From Cyprinodon diabolis (taxonomy: Eukaryota > Chordata > Actinopteri > Cyprinodontiformes > Cyprinodontidae): 64,000 bases of DNA. Every line of letters begins with the position of its first letter. Within the stretch, counting starts at the first letter, position 1. A model generated the notes under the pieces. That model was not told the DNA's origin, made no database searches, and saw only the letters and a program-made list of their open reading frames with translations. The position numbers and the translations under genes are program-made. Location: positions 23,779,126 to 23,843,125 of the forward strand of contig CM060064.1 in NCBI GenBank assembly GCA_030533445.1, written 5' to 3'. Positions 48,815 to 59,519 of this stretch are shown in pieces.

Positions 48815-49285
48815 GAAACAACACCTTGCAAAAGTATTTATATCCTTCGGGTTATCCAGATTTTGCCAAATCACAACTGCAAACTTAAATGCTTTTGGGG
48901 AGAATTTTATGATAGACCAAACCAAAGTGGCACTTTTTTTTTTAAGGCCCCCTTATTCAAGACTTTGTGAAACTATTTTTGTGAATGGTGTGTTTTCATA
49001 TATAAATGTCTGAATTGATCCCATTTTAATGCAATGCATTAAACTGTGGGATGTTAAAAGTTTGGCTCCTGTCTGCTGTGTTTCTTTGTTTTCATGAAAC
49101 TGTTTGTTAACTGAAGTTCTTAACAAAACCTCTGAGGTATTCACAGAACAGATGTTCATGACTTAAACTACATTATGTGATTCAGTGAAATGGTAATAAG
49201 TTTCAGGTACTTGCGCGCAGGACGTGTTTAAATATAAACCCCTAGATGTTGACTTTTTTGGTGTTGTAACATGACAAAATGTAAA
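48815..49285. mobile_element. Degenerate Tc1-like nonautonomous element
   Basis: 'ccttgcaaaagtatttatat' near the left, 'gagaattttatgatagacca', then 'aacaaaacctctgaggtatt' and 'cacagaacag', and 'gttgtaacatgacaaaatgt' at the right are recognisable pieces of the common teleost Tc1-like nonautonomous element. The internal part is deleted. Boundaries are approximate. Confidence 0.5.
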
Positions 49286-49574
49286 AAGCTACTTTACAAG
49301 AGGGGAGCAGGCAAACTTTTTGATATAACTGAACTGAAAGACGTGCATTCTCATTACATCCTTCAGTCAATTGTCTACATCAATTTTTCCATGCATGGTT
49401 GCATCTTAAGCAGTACTTTAACAAGGTGGATGAGTTGCCAGACAGTTGCAGGACAAGACAGAGCAGCACAGGACAAACAACTGGTAAGCTAACAGTACTT
49501 AAAAAAAACGTTTTTTGTTTTTATTGTAGAAATATGAATATATATGTGCATTCCATATGTTCAGGGAGATTAGT

Positions 49575-50000
49575 TCTGTAGTTGCCTCATGGACTCAGTG
49601 CAGAAGGTGGGAAACAACAGGATCCTAACTAAATTAACATCTCTGTTGGATAATGTTTCCCACCCCCATTAGTGAAGCTGTTGCTGAACCGGAAAGCTCC
49701 TTCAGTGACAGACTGCTGCACCATAAATGCACCAGGGAGCATTATCACAGATCCTTTCTCCTAGCAGCTCTAAGGCTTTATAATCATCACTGTTCCGCAG
49801 TACAGTAATTTATTTGTTTATTTTCTTATTTTCTTGTCACTTATTCTGTTATTTTATACAAATTTTTAAGTCCACATTTGTTTGACCACTTTTGTAAACT
49901 TTTGCTGCTGCTGTGACAACACAATTTCCCCATTGTGGGATAAATGAGAGATTTTCTATTCTATTCAATTCTATTCTATTCTATTCTATTCTATTCACAT
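49575..50000 (+). mobile_element. 3' portion of a teleost non-LTR retrotransposon
   Basis: The body contains 'agctccttcagtgacagact' and 'gctgcaccataaatgcacca'. The terminal part has 'aatttccccattgtgggata' and a tail of TTCTATTCTATTC repeats to about 49995. This arrangement is typical of 5'-truncated LINE copies in fish. The clade is not assigned. Confidence 0.6.
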
Positions 50001-50760
50001 ACAGTGATAGCCTGTGGGGAAAAAAAGTGTTCAACCTCATTAGTTTGTGGGGATCTAATCATCTGTAGGGCCCAACAGCGAGGTGAAGTTGGAATTACTT
50101 GTGACTAGGGTGAGGTGTGTTTACAGAGATAACATTGCTGGATCAGAAAACTGTAATCTCCGGTTAAATGTGCTGTAGGAGATCTTGGAAAAACGGTTCC
50201 AGCAAGCTATATTTTTGAACATACACGACCATGCCTCTCCCTTCAGACCACCCCTCGAAACCACTCCTTCAAAACCCTTATTATATTAGAGCTTGATTTT
50301 TATTCTCATGTATTTAAAGGGCTAGGTTTGTTTTCAGTCGTATAACAATAATGCAGGAGTTGGCAATTGAATAATGCATAAGTCGCCCTTCCTTCCTTTC
50401 CAGAGTAAATAGTTGAAAAGCCTACAACTGATTTATTATTAATTTAGCTTTTTCCAGGGATTTGAAATACTGCATAGTACAAAAGCATGGTTGCAACATA
50501 GCAGATTCAGAAGCAGAGGATTTGCACACCATTTATAATTTTACAGGTTATCTCGAGTGGTGAAAGGTGGAAAAATTTTCTACTGACAATATGGCTGGGA
50601 ATTTATTTATTTTTACATTCTATTATTATTATTTTTTTCAGAATTTTCTCTTATTTTGCAATTTTCTTTTTGCAATATACAAACAACATTTAAATTAATT
50701 ACATGTTGAAAATCTAAATTAGAAAATCCTTGGAAGATTGTTTGCTCTCCACACAGTCTG
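50000..50760. other. Intergenic DNA, nothing recognised
   Basis: Unique-looking, AT-rich sequence directly before the minisatellite. No coding, RNA or repeat feature identified. Confidence 0.4.
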
Positions 50761-50763
50761 CGA

Positions 50764-52245
50764 CTCGTTTCAGCCTATTTATGACGTCATACTATACTAT
50801 GACTCATTTTAGCCTATTTCTGACGTCATACTATACTATGACTCGTTTTAGCCTATTTATGACGTCATACTATACTATGACTCATTTCAGCCTATTTCTG
50901 ACGTCATACTATACTATGACTCATTTTAGCCTATTTATGACGTCATACTATACTATGACTCATTTCAGCCTATTTCTGACGTCATACTATACTATGACTC
51001 GTTTTAGCCTATTTATGACGTCATACTATACTATGACTGATTTTAGCATATTTCTGATGTCATACTATACTATGACTCTTTAGCCTATTGCTGATGTCAT
51101 ACTACACTATGACTCATTTTAGCCTATTTCTGATGTCATACTACACGATGACTATTTTTATTGTATTGCTGATGTCATACTATACTATGACTCATTTTAG
51201 CCAACTTCTGACATCATATAATACTATGACTATTTTTATTCTATTGCTGATGTCATACTATACTATGACTAATTTTAGCCAATTTCTGACATTATATTAG
51301 ACTACGGTTCCTTTTAGCCTATATCTGACATCATACTATATTATGACTCATTTTAGCCTATTTCTGACATCATACTATACTATGACTCATTTTAGCCTAT
51401 TTCTGATATCATATAATACTATGACTCTTTTTAGCCTATTTCTGATGTCATATTAAACTATGACTCATTTAATCCTATTTCTGATGTCATACTATACTAT
51501 GACTCATTTTAGCCAATTTGTGACATCATATTATACTTTTACTCTTTTTATTCTATTGCTGATTTCATACTATACTATGAGTAATTTTAGCCAATTTCTG
51601 ACATCATATTATACTAGGACTCGTTTTACCCTATTTCTGACATCATACTGCACTATGACTCATTTTAGCATATTTCTAATGTCATATTATACTATGACTC
51701 ATTTAACCCTATTTCTGATGTCATACTATACTATTACTCTTTTTAGCCAAGTTGTGACATCATATCATACTATGACTCTTTTTATTCTATTTTTGACATC
51801 ATATAATACTATGACTCGTTTTAGCCTATTTCTGATGTCATACTATACTATGACTCATTTTAGCCTATTTCTGACGTCATATTATGCTATTACTCTTTTT
51901 ATTCTATTGCTGATTTCATACTATACTGTGACTCATTTTAGCCAATTTCTGACATCATATTATACTAGGACTCGTTTTACCCTATTTCTGACATCATACT
52001 GCACTATGACTCATTTTAGCCTATTTCTAATCTCATATTATACTATGACTCATTTAACCCTATTTCTGATGTCATACTACACTATGACTCATTTTAGCCA
52101 ATTTCTGACATCATATTATACTAGGACTCGTTTTACCCTATTTCTGACATCATACTGCACTATGATTCTTTTTATTCTCTTTCTGATGTCATAATATACT
52201 ATGACTCATTTTAGCCAATTTCTGACAGAATATTATACTACTTTA
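50764..52245. repeat. 39-bp minisatellite, about 38 units, with CRE and AP-1 cores
   Basis: A 39-bp unit (Tyr-Tyr-Thr-Met-Thr...Phe in translation, since 39 is divisible by three) is repeated for about 1.48 kb. Each early unit carries TGACGTCA and a TGACTCA or TGACTCG string. By hand I count eight TGACGTCA and about eighteen TGACTCA. The first eight or so units alternate TTTATGACG and TTTCTGACG (78-bp dimers). A 351-bp block (nine units) is repeated in the second half. The long ORFs across it are by-products of the period. It lies 5.5-7 kb upstream of twist1. Confidence 0.95.
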
Positions 52246-52249
52246 TCAC

Positions 52250-52930
52250 GATCTCCTGCTGGGACAACATAGCAATCTCACCCTTCTTGTTGTTGCCTAA
52301 GAAAATTTGAAGAACTGTAAGATAATAACAGCCACTTTGCACAATGCATATTTAACATTGGCAGTGGTACAGGTGATCACTTTAAGTAAAGGATAACATT
52401 ACATGAGTTAGATTAAGACTCCTTTAAGTGGAATAATCCAGTACAAAGCCATTTCTAATGGTTATAAAACCTACATGGTTAAATGCCTGTTTCACTGGAC
52501 AAATTCACTTAAAACGACACATTTATGTGCAAGATTAGAACTTTATTTTTACTTTCCATTTCAATTTGAGGGGCAAGCTCATCAATCTGTCACAAAAAAA
52601 TGTTGTTTGAATCTCCTGTGGTATCGGATCTTTTCCTGAGAGCGCTTCAGATAAGAGTGAGGCCATGCTTATAAAACATCTGTTTCTTAACCTTTTTTGG
52701 GTCAAGCAGATAGAAACTAATAAGATCAGCACCATGGACAGAGGCATGGCACAGGTGTAGTCACCTGAAGGAGAATTGAGCTGTTCTTGAAAACATTAAA
52801 AACAACAGATGGATTCAAGTTTTAAGTATTAGAACATTACATTTAGCATTTAGTTTGCAGCAAACTGGTTTTTGTGAAGGTCTAAACAATGATCAATCAT
52901 ATGAGGGGATCATTTGTTCTGTAAAAAAAA
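52250..52930. other. Intergenic DNA between minisatellite and Tc1-like element
   Basis: Unique-looking sequence; the 70-residue minus-strand ORF at 52535-52747 resembles nothing I know. No other feature seen. Confidence 0.35.
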
Positions 52931-52935
52931 TTATA

Positions 52936-54445
52936 CACTGTTCAAAAAAACAAATGGAACATTGAAATAACACATCCTAGATCTGAACTAAATAAATATT
53001 CTCATTTAATACTTTGTTTTGTGTAGTGTTAAATGTGCTGACAACAAAATCACACAAAAGTAATTAATGGAAATCCAATTTATTAACCAATGGGGCCTGG
53101 ATTTGGAGTCAAACTTGAAGTGTAAAAACACACTACAGGCTGATCCAACTTTTATTTAATGTCCTTAAAACAGGTTAAAATGAGGCTCAGTATTCTGTGT
53201 ATGACCTCCCTACGAAGCCTGAGCATGCTCCTGATGAGGTGGTGGATGATCTCCTGAGAGATCTCCTCCCAGACCTGGACTAAAGGATCCACCAACTCCT
53301 GCACAGTCTGTGGGATGCTGATAGATGGATCAAGACATGATCTTCTCATTCCTATTCAGGTCTGAGGAAGGGGCGGGCCAGCCATAGCTTCAATGCCATC
53401 ATGGTGCAGGAACTACTGACACATTCTAGCCCCATGAGGTCTAGGATTATCCTGTATTGGGAGGGACCCAGGGCCAACCACACCATCATATAGTCTAACA
53501 AGGGGTTGGAGGATCTCATCTCGGTACCTAATGGCAGTCATGCTACCTCTGACGAGAAACTGAAGGGCTGTGCTACCCTCCAAATGTATGACATCCCACA
53601 CCATAACTGACTCACTGCCAAACCGATCATGCCAAAGGATATTACAGGCAACAGATTGCTCTTGACTGTATCTCCAGACTGTCACAGCTGTCATATGGCC
53701 AGGTAAGGCACGTTTATTTGTATTGCACAATACAGTACATGGACAACTCAATGCTTCACATTAATTAGATAATAAAATAAAATAGAACATGTGGTCAGTG
53801 TGAACCTGCTTTCATCTGTAAAAAGCACAGGGCTCAAGTGGCAAATTTGCCAATTCTGGTGTTCTCTGGTTAACCGTCCTGCACAGTGTTGGGCTGTGAG
53901 CACAACCCCCATCTGTGCACGTCAGGCCCTTATGACATCCTCATGGAGTCTGTTTCTAAACATTTATGCAGACACAAACAGATTTGCGGCCAGCTTCAGG
54001 TAATTTGCAGGGCCCTGGTGGTGCTCCTCCTGAAACTCTTACACAAAAGAGGATGTAGTGGTCCTGCTGCTGGGTTGCTGCCCTCCTACAGCCTACACCA
54101 AGTCTCATGATGAACTGGCCTGTCTCCTAGTAGTGCCTCCAGCCTATGGACACTATGCTGACGGACACAGCAAACCTTCTTGCCACAGCTCACATTGATG
54201 TGCCTAATGGATGAGCTGCAGTACCTGAGCCACTTCTGTGGATTGTCAGGTCTGTCTCAATCTACCACGAGTTCGAAAGCACCACCAACATTCAAAAGTG
54301 ACCAAAGCATCAGCCAGAAAGCAGAGGTACTAAAAAGTGGACTGTGGTCCCCACCTGCAGAACCACTCCTTTGTTGAGTATGTCTTGCTATTTACTAATA
54401 ATTTTCACCGTTGTCTATTCAATTTGCACAACATGTAGAACTGAT
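52936..54445 (-). pseudogene. Broken Tc1/mariner-like transposon, transposase on minus strand
   Basis: On the minus strand the fragments read in the order of a Tc1-like DDE transposase. 53413-53751 includes SVMVWDVIHLEG, ATRYRDEIL-like and QDNPRPHGAR (the D-N-R-PH motif around the second catalytic Asp), and 53152-53349 is the C-terminal tail VQELVDPLVQVWEEISQEII. The left end 'cactgttcaaaaaaacaaat' and 'aacacatcctagatctgaac' corresponds to the 3' end of a known teleost Tc1-like type. Frameshifts, a roughly 90-bp insertion at about 53700-53790 and loss of the right end at the GATA run make it inactive. Confidence 0.8.
53702..53790. repeat. Short repeat inserted in the Tc1-like transposase
   Basis: 'ggcacgtttatttgtattgc' through 'caactcaatgcttcacatta' and an AATAAAATAAAATA tail interrupt the transposase reading. 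The wording resembles a tail common to teleost interspersed repeats ('tttatttgtatagcac...caaagtgctttaca'). It postdates the Tc1-like insertion. Confidence 0.5.
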
Positions 54446-54736
<291 letters not shown>

Positions 54737-55049
54737 TCAGTGCATTTTTTGAGCCGCAGCTGATCAACAATTCCAGAAGACTGACATGCCAAATTTTTTT
54801 TTCATTTATATCGATTTCTTTTTTATAACCAACATTGTTGGTTGTCATAAGAACTTCAATATTTCAATCTGATCTCACTGAAATTCATTAATCAGTACCT
54901 GCAAAACAATAAACACTTCTTACATAAGTTATTGCTCTAATATATAAATTAGAGGATAGAGCATTGATTTACCTTTGCAGAGGTAGAGTAGATCTGTGGG
55001 AAACATCGATTTTATATATACGTATCGGCTGATCACCTATCTTCCTAAA

Positions 55050-55544
55050 TTAAAGCTACAGTGTGTAATAATTACAGGGATATACAGTCAGAATTGTAAT
55101 ATATTATACATAACTATGTTATTTATCATCACCTACGAGCTCAGCCTCTTAACCTTAATATTTGCGTTGCCTTAGAATTCGTTATTTATAATTACATAGG
55201 AGCGGGTCTCGCAGACATGGAGGCAGACATCTTTGCGCTACGGCAGCGCAGAGCCAACAAACTAGCAATTGCGAGATCGCCCATTACAGGTATATTTATT
55301 ATCTTAAGTCTACATGAAATCTATACCCTACACAGACTAATGAAATACTATCTGTAAAATTATCTATGTAAACAAACCTCATCACTTGAGAAGGTAGGTG
55401 ATGCGGACGTCGTGGAAGACATTTTGTCCCGTAACGCTCACCGTACTGTTGGGGGGGAGAAGCGGTGGGGGGGAGATGTTCATGTTGCTGCGGTCTGCAG
55501 TCTGGACGTTAGATGTCGCTGAAAATTACACACTGTAGCTTTAA
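55050..55544 (+). mobile_element. TTAA-flanked MITE, copy 2
   Basis: It has the same ends as copy 1, TTAA plus AGCTACAGTGTGTAA and the exact inverse, and nearly the same interior in the same orientation. It lacks about 30 bp present in copy 1 after GCGAGATCGCC. Low divergence between the two copies implies recent activity. Confidence 0.85.
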
Positions 55545-55549
55545 GTAAA

Positions 55550-56035
55550 TTTAGGCTGAGAATTTGGCCAGCCAACCAAATTGTGCACCCCTAATTTATA
55601 TATATATACATAGTTCAGTCCGGACTTAAACAAGCCTGTGCTCCTCTTAGAACAATACCTCCTTCTGAGGCCTCCAAAAAGATGTAAATGGATGTTTCAC
55701 TGGTGTTGTGACCCTTGACCCAGAATGCCCCCCTGCTTCCTGAGCCAGATGCTGCTTCTGTGGACCACCGTCTTCTCAAACTAAACAAAGTAATCCTCCA
55801 CTAAACAAGATGGATATTGTATCACTAGCCTTGTTAATGCTGCAGAGAAAAGCACAGAGCTACCCTTTTCTCATCTCTGAAGGAAAAAACTGAACCACTT
55901 CGTCTGAAGATGAACGAAAACATCTATGCTTTGGTTTACATTAATTTGTTGCATGTTATTTTATATACAAAGCATTTCCAGCTCTAGGTAATTAGTAGCT
56001 GAAATTAAAATAAAGATTTTTGGTATTTTCCATCT
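55550..56035. other. Intergenic DNA, nothing recognised
   Basis: Unique-looking sequence with a short (TA)n run near 55597. No coding or repeat feature identified. Confidence 0.35.
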
Positions 56036-56039
56036 GTCT

Positions 56040-56565
56040 CCATTGTTGCCCTTTGATCAGATTTTCTCACCTGAGCTGTGAACCTCGGCAGCTCCTCCAG
56101 AGTTACACTATCCTATTCACCGCTATTTGATAAACTTTGCTTTTGTTTGACTTGTCGCTTTAAGTTGGTGGTCATGTCTTGTTAGGTCTTGTAATCTTTC
56201 CAGTTTGGCCTGGAAACTTATCTTATCAGATGCTAGACCAGGCGTCCATGTCTACATCCGTCTGTTGTGTTCCTTGATTTTCATGTTGCTCTTTATTAAA
56301 TAATGTCATCCAAAAAACCTTCGTAGAACATCTATGGTACAAGAACGATGGAAGGGGCAGAATCTCAATCCCTGCCACATTTTTGTTAGATTTTTTTAAA
56401 ACCATATATTTTTATTTTTCCACTTCACAGTTCTGCAGGGCTTCCTCTTGTTCTGTCATACAGAACTCAGTAACTAACTTTAAATTTGTTGTTTTTCCTC
56501 TTTCAAAATGTGAAATATTTGAAGGAGTGTAAATAGTTTTGGAAACCATTCTTATTTTACATCCA
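56040..56565. mobile_element. Degenerate Tc1-like nonautonomous element
   Basis: 'ttttctcacctgagctgtga', 'ggcagctcctccagagttac', 'ggtcatgtcttgttaggtct', 'tgtgttccttgattttcatg' and 'tttttccacttcacagtt' follow the order of the common teleost Tc1-like nonautonomous element also seen at 5.6 and 48.8 kb. Ends are decayed and no ORF survives. Confidence 0.6.
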
Positions 56566-56569
56566 GCAT

Positions 56570-57480
56570 GGACATCTGAGTCTTTACACACCAAAAATTT
56601 GCTATGGTGGGATATTTCATGGTAGTTTTTAAAACTACTAAAGGAAAAGTACGTGTTATGTGTAAATATATAAGAAAGGATTAAAGCGATAAAGCATCTT
56701 AAGACAGCATATAGAGTGTACTGTATGATGTATATGAATCTCATGTGTGCTGGTTTGTGCTGTAGTTTCTTTATCTTCTTCCATAGATTTTCCAGATGTG
56801 TAGATAGACATAAAGAAAGTTGTATGGTCAGCTTAAAATTTGCATTGATTAGGTCATGACTTTGAGATCTTTATATTCTAAAATTGATTATTTTTCCTCT
56901 AAAATCCCTCTTACAAATTTGTTAAAACCTTTGGACACAGGAAAGCACATCCTTCCCAATGCTTGCAGTATGTTTTCCTTTGGTTTACGTTTATCCAGAA
57001 ATGCTTAATTTCAGTCTAATTTAAACAGAGCACACTGTTGCAAAAGATGATCCAACTAAAAGTGACTTTCCTTTACTTGACACACCTTTTGTCTAAAGTT
57101 AGTTGTATTGTTTAGGCATCTTTTTTTAACAATTGTTTTTCCTTCTACTCAACTTTCCTTGCTCTTTGACAATTTACCCTTTTGTCAAAGATCTCTGCTC
57201 TCACCCTGGCCATAATACCCTGTGCATGTACAGAAACTTAATGTATTTTGTGGTTTAACTAAATGCATATTTTGAATTACAGAATAGCTCTATCGAAATA
57301 AAGAGAAACACAGAGCTTGAATTACATCTCTCTGTGCAACGAATCGACTAAATACTCCAGTTTATCTTTTTCAGTTGAATAATGATTTATTCTTTCAAAT
57401 TCATGAAGATGCACCTCCTAAAACTTTAACCCAAAAACTGTACCTTTTTTTGCAGGGCGCCTATAGCAGTTTGCCGGATG
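56570..57480. other. Sequence upstream of the twist1 promoter
   Basis: AT-rich sequence with no exon or clear repeat. It may hold twist1 regulatory sites, but none stands out by eye. Confidence 0.35.
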
Positions 57481-57481
57481 T

Positions 57482-57592
57482 TCCCGCCCCTCCATGCGCG
57501 TATTTCAACATCTCAGCCAATCCTGTCCTCCCAAATAACAAAAAAGTTTACACCAAGTAGCCTATAAGAACTTCTTAAGTTTCTCAACTAAC
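57482..57592 (+). promoter_or_regulatory. twist1: twist1 core promoter
   Basis: A GC box-like CCCGCCCCTCC (57484-57494) is followed by a CCAAT box at 57517-57521 (CAGCCAATCC) and a TATA-like CTATAAGAA at 57562-57570, in the usual order and spacing. Transcription would start near 57590-57600, giving a 5' leader of about 135 bases. Mammalian TWIST1 also has a TATA-type promoter. No transcript data were available. Confidence 0.6.
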
Positions 57593-57623
57593 AGAAGAGT
57601 ATTTTCCTCCAAGGAATCTATTT

Positions 57624-57688
57624 ATGGATTGTTTTGCGGCGGATCTTCAGGTGGATCCTCTCCCTGACTTCTCATGAGAGGGGAGTGA
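57624..57688 (+). promoter_or_regulatory. twist1: Two overlapping upstream ORFs in the twist1 leader
   Basis: uORF1 runs 57624-57677 (17 codons, MDCFAADLQVDPLPDFS). Its stop TGA overlaps the start of uORF2 in ATGA; uORF2 is 57674-57688 (MRGE). Both ATGs have weak contexts (T or C at -3). They end 43 bases before the twist1 ATG and may reduce or tune translation. They would count only if the leader starts upstream of 57624, as the TATA-like box suggests. Confidence 0.5.
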
Positions 57689-57731
57689 GTTGTCGGAGCC
57701 CTCTCTGACCCAAGGTCTTCTCAGGTGGGAG

Positions 57732-58241
57732 ATGTCTGAGGAAAATCTGGGGGAAGAGTCGGGAAGCTCCCCCGTCTCTCCTGTGGACAGCCTGAGCAAC
57801 AGCGAGGGAGAGCCGGACAAGCAGCCGAAGAGAGGCGGCGGGAGGAAGCGGAGAACCAGCAGGAAAAGCGGGGACGACTCGGACAGTCCCACCCCGGGGA
57901 AAAGAGGGAAGAAGTCCGGCAGCAGCAGCCCCCAGTCCTTCGAGGAGCTCCAGTCGCAGCGCGTCATGGCCAACGTCCGGGAGCGACAGAGGACCCAGTC
58001 CCTGAACGAGGCGTTCGCGGCCCTGCGGAAGATCATCCCCACATTGCCATCGGACAAACTGAGCAAAATACAGACCCTTAAACTCGCAGCCAGGTACATC
58101 GACTTCCTCTGCCAGGTGCTGCAGAGCGACGAGCTGGACTCCAAGATGTCAAGTTGCAGCTATGTGGCTCATGAGAGGCTGAGCTACGCCTTCTCTGTGT
58201 GGAGGATGGAGGGCGCCTGGTCCATGTCTACATCTCACTAG
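57732..58241 (+). CDS. twist1: Twist1 bHLH transcription factor
   Basis: A single coding exon gives 169 residues from the first in-frame [23 protein letters not shown], in a good context (G at -3). Twist1 is a nuclear bHLH factor for cranial mesoderm, neural crest and limb/fin development; it binds E-boxes as homo- or heterodimers with E proteins. Visible parts: [14 protein letters not shown], nuclear-localisation clusters RKRR (38-41) and KRGKK (57-61), the bHLH (about 77-131, [19 protein letters not shown] and [20 protein letters not shown]) and the C-terminal Twist box with [19 protein letters not shown] (148-166). [10 protein letters not shown] favours Twist1 over Twist2. The glycine-rich runs of mammalian TWIST1 are missing, as usual in fish. 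A Cys occupies position 127 (DFLCQV) where mammals have Tyr. The a/b paralogue is unresolved; twist1b is my guess from the N-terminus. Confidence 0.95.
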   Translation: MSEENLGEESGSSPVSPVDSLSNSEGEPDKQPKRGGGRKRRTSRKSGDDSDSPTPGKRGKKSGSSSPQSFEELQSQRVMANVRERQRTQSLNEAFAALRKIIPTLPSDKLSKIQTLKLAARYIDFLCQVLQSDELDSKMSSCSYVAHERLSYAFSVWRMEGAWSMSTSH

Positions 58242-58920
58242 CATCTGGAGACTTTTATTTGCCCATAATGGTACGCTTAGGTTTTATTCCCACTTATATG
58301 CATGATCCAATCTTACACTGCTTCGGATGATTATGCAATCCAAAATGGTGCATTATAAGCCAGAGGTCCAGAGTTTGCAAAGTGCTAAATAATCCCCTTA
58401 TTTAATCTGCAGGTGACTGCTGAATCTACTTATCAAATTCTGAAGGGACATTCTGGAGTCCAATGCTGGAAACATCGGATCACTCAAGCCGAAGACGACT
58501 CTATTTTAAAACATGGGCCCCCATACTGGTGGGCTCAAATATTGTTGACGACGAATGTTAGATATATATGTTGTTTTTTTATTTTGTTTTTTTGCTTTGT
58601 TTAATGCGTACATCTGAAATTATTTTTGTTGAAATCAAATGGCATGGCTGACGGCTTACTGTTTGGAACAAACCTGTGCAAAAAAAAAAAAAAGAGGGAG
58701 AAAGAAAGGAAAGAAGGGATTAAGCAAAAAAACAAGTCTCAGTATGCATTTATTTATTTATTGGTGAAACCTGTTATCTTGAGAAATAAATCCTGTGTCT
58801 GGAATGTAAAATAATAATAAAAAAAAAAAAATAAACACATTCCACTTTTTTTATATATATCATTATGTTTTCTGTAAATGTTTGTATATTTTTTGCAATA
58901 AAGAAAAATATGATGGACGA
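58242..58920 (+). other. twist1: twist1 3' UTR with possible intron
   Basis: The end is clear: 'tctgtaaatgtttgtatatt' followed by TTTTGCAATAAAG closely resembles the conserved end of TWIST1 mRNA. A 3' UTR intron, as in human TWIST1, may run 58271-58412 (TAATG|GTACGC to AATCTGCAG|GTGACT). The acceptor is good but the donor is weak. Confidence 0.6.
58897..58902 (+). terminator. twist1: twist1 poly(A) signal AATAAA
   Basis: AATAAA lies in TTTGCAATAAAG, just after the conserved TTTGTATATTTTTTGC string. Cleavage would fall around 58915-58925. Confidence 0.8.
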
Positions 58921-59206
58921 TCTTTATTTATATATATTTTTTCTTCATGTTTTGTTTTCTCATTCTTAAAATAACTCAGTGACATTTGCAGAGAATATGG
59001 ATCCTTAAGTAAACTTGCATGCGTTATGTGTTTTACTTAAACACATGCAATTAATTCAAATAACACTGAGGATTTTAATGGATTAGAAAACGTATCTAAT
59101 AATTACCCCGTTGTGAAAACGATGTTGAAAGAATCGCAGTGAAAAGTTACAAAAATTAGGTTTTTGAAACCTTTTTTGCAACTTTTTAAAATGATAAAAC
59201 TGTTAA

Positions 59207-59498
59207 ACTGCAAAAACAACCTAGAAATAAGTAAAAAAAATGTCTTAAATTAGGTGAATTTGTCCTTAATTTCAGTAGTTAAATGAGATGATCTGCCAAT
59301 GGAAAAAGATTGTTTACTCTTAAAATAAGATAATTTGATAATAAGCTCTTGAAATAAGACACAGCAATTATTTTTTACTTATTTTAAGTGTAAATTGTCT
59401 TGTTCCACTGGCAAAGTGCCTCACTTTCCTGATCAACTCAAGAAAAAATGCACTTATTTTAAGAAAAAAAAAAAAAGAGCTTTAAGTTTTTTGCAGTG
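59207..59498. mobile_element. Short MITE with ACTGCAAAAA ends, second copy
   Basis: ACTGCAAAAA at the left and TTTTTTGCAGTG at the right bound about 290 bp. The interior matches the element at 250-539 in reverse orientation ('gtaaattgtcttgttccact' with 'ggcaaagtg'). No ORF. Confidence 0.6.
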
Positions 59499-59519
59499 TA
59501 CACATTAATGAAGGATCTA

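Noticed and set aside
50730..52194. ORFs of 117, 70 and 244 residues with 13-residue repeats, possibly a repeat protein
   Set aside because: The 39-bp satellite period is divisible by three, so an open frame in one unit stays open throughout. There is no start context, splice signal or codon bias, and stops occur where units decay.
50764..52245. Regular repeats resembling a CRISPR array
   Set aside because: Units are contiguous 39-bp tandem copies with no unique spacers, and the genome is eukaryotic.
57690..57731. A longer Twist1 N-terminus beginning at 57690
   Set aside because: The codon at 57690 is TTG; the first in-frame ATG is 57732, which gives the usual Twist1 N-terminus.
57647..58144. 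Minus-strand ORF of 165 residues opposite twist1
   Set aside because: Antisense shadow of the twist1 coding exon; its residues mirror the bHLH codons.
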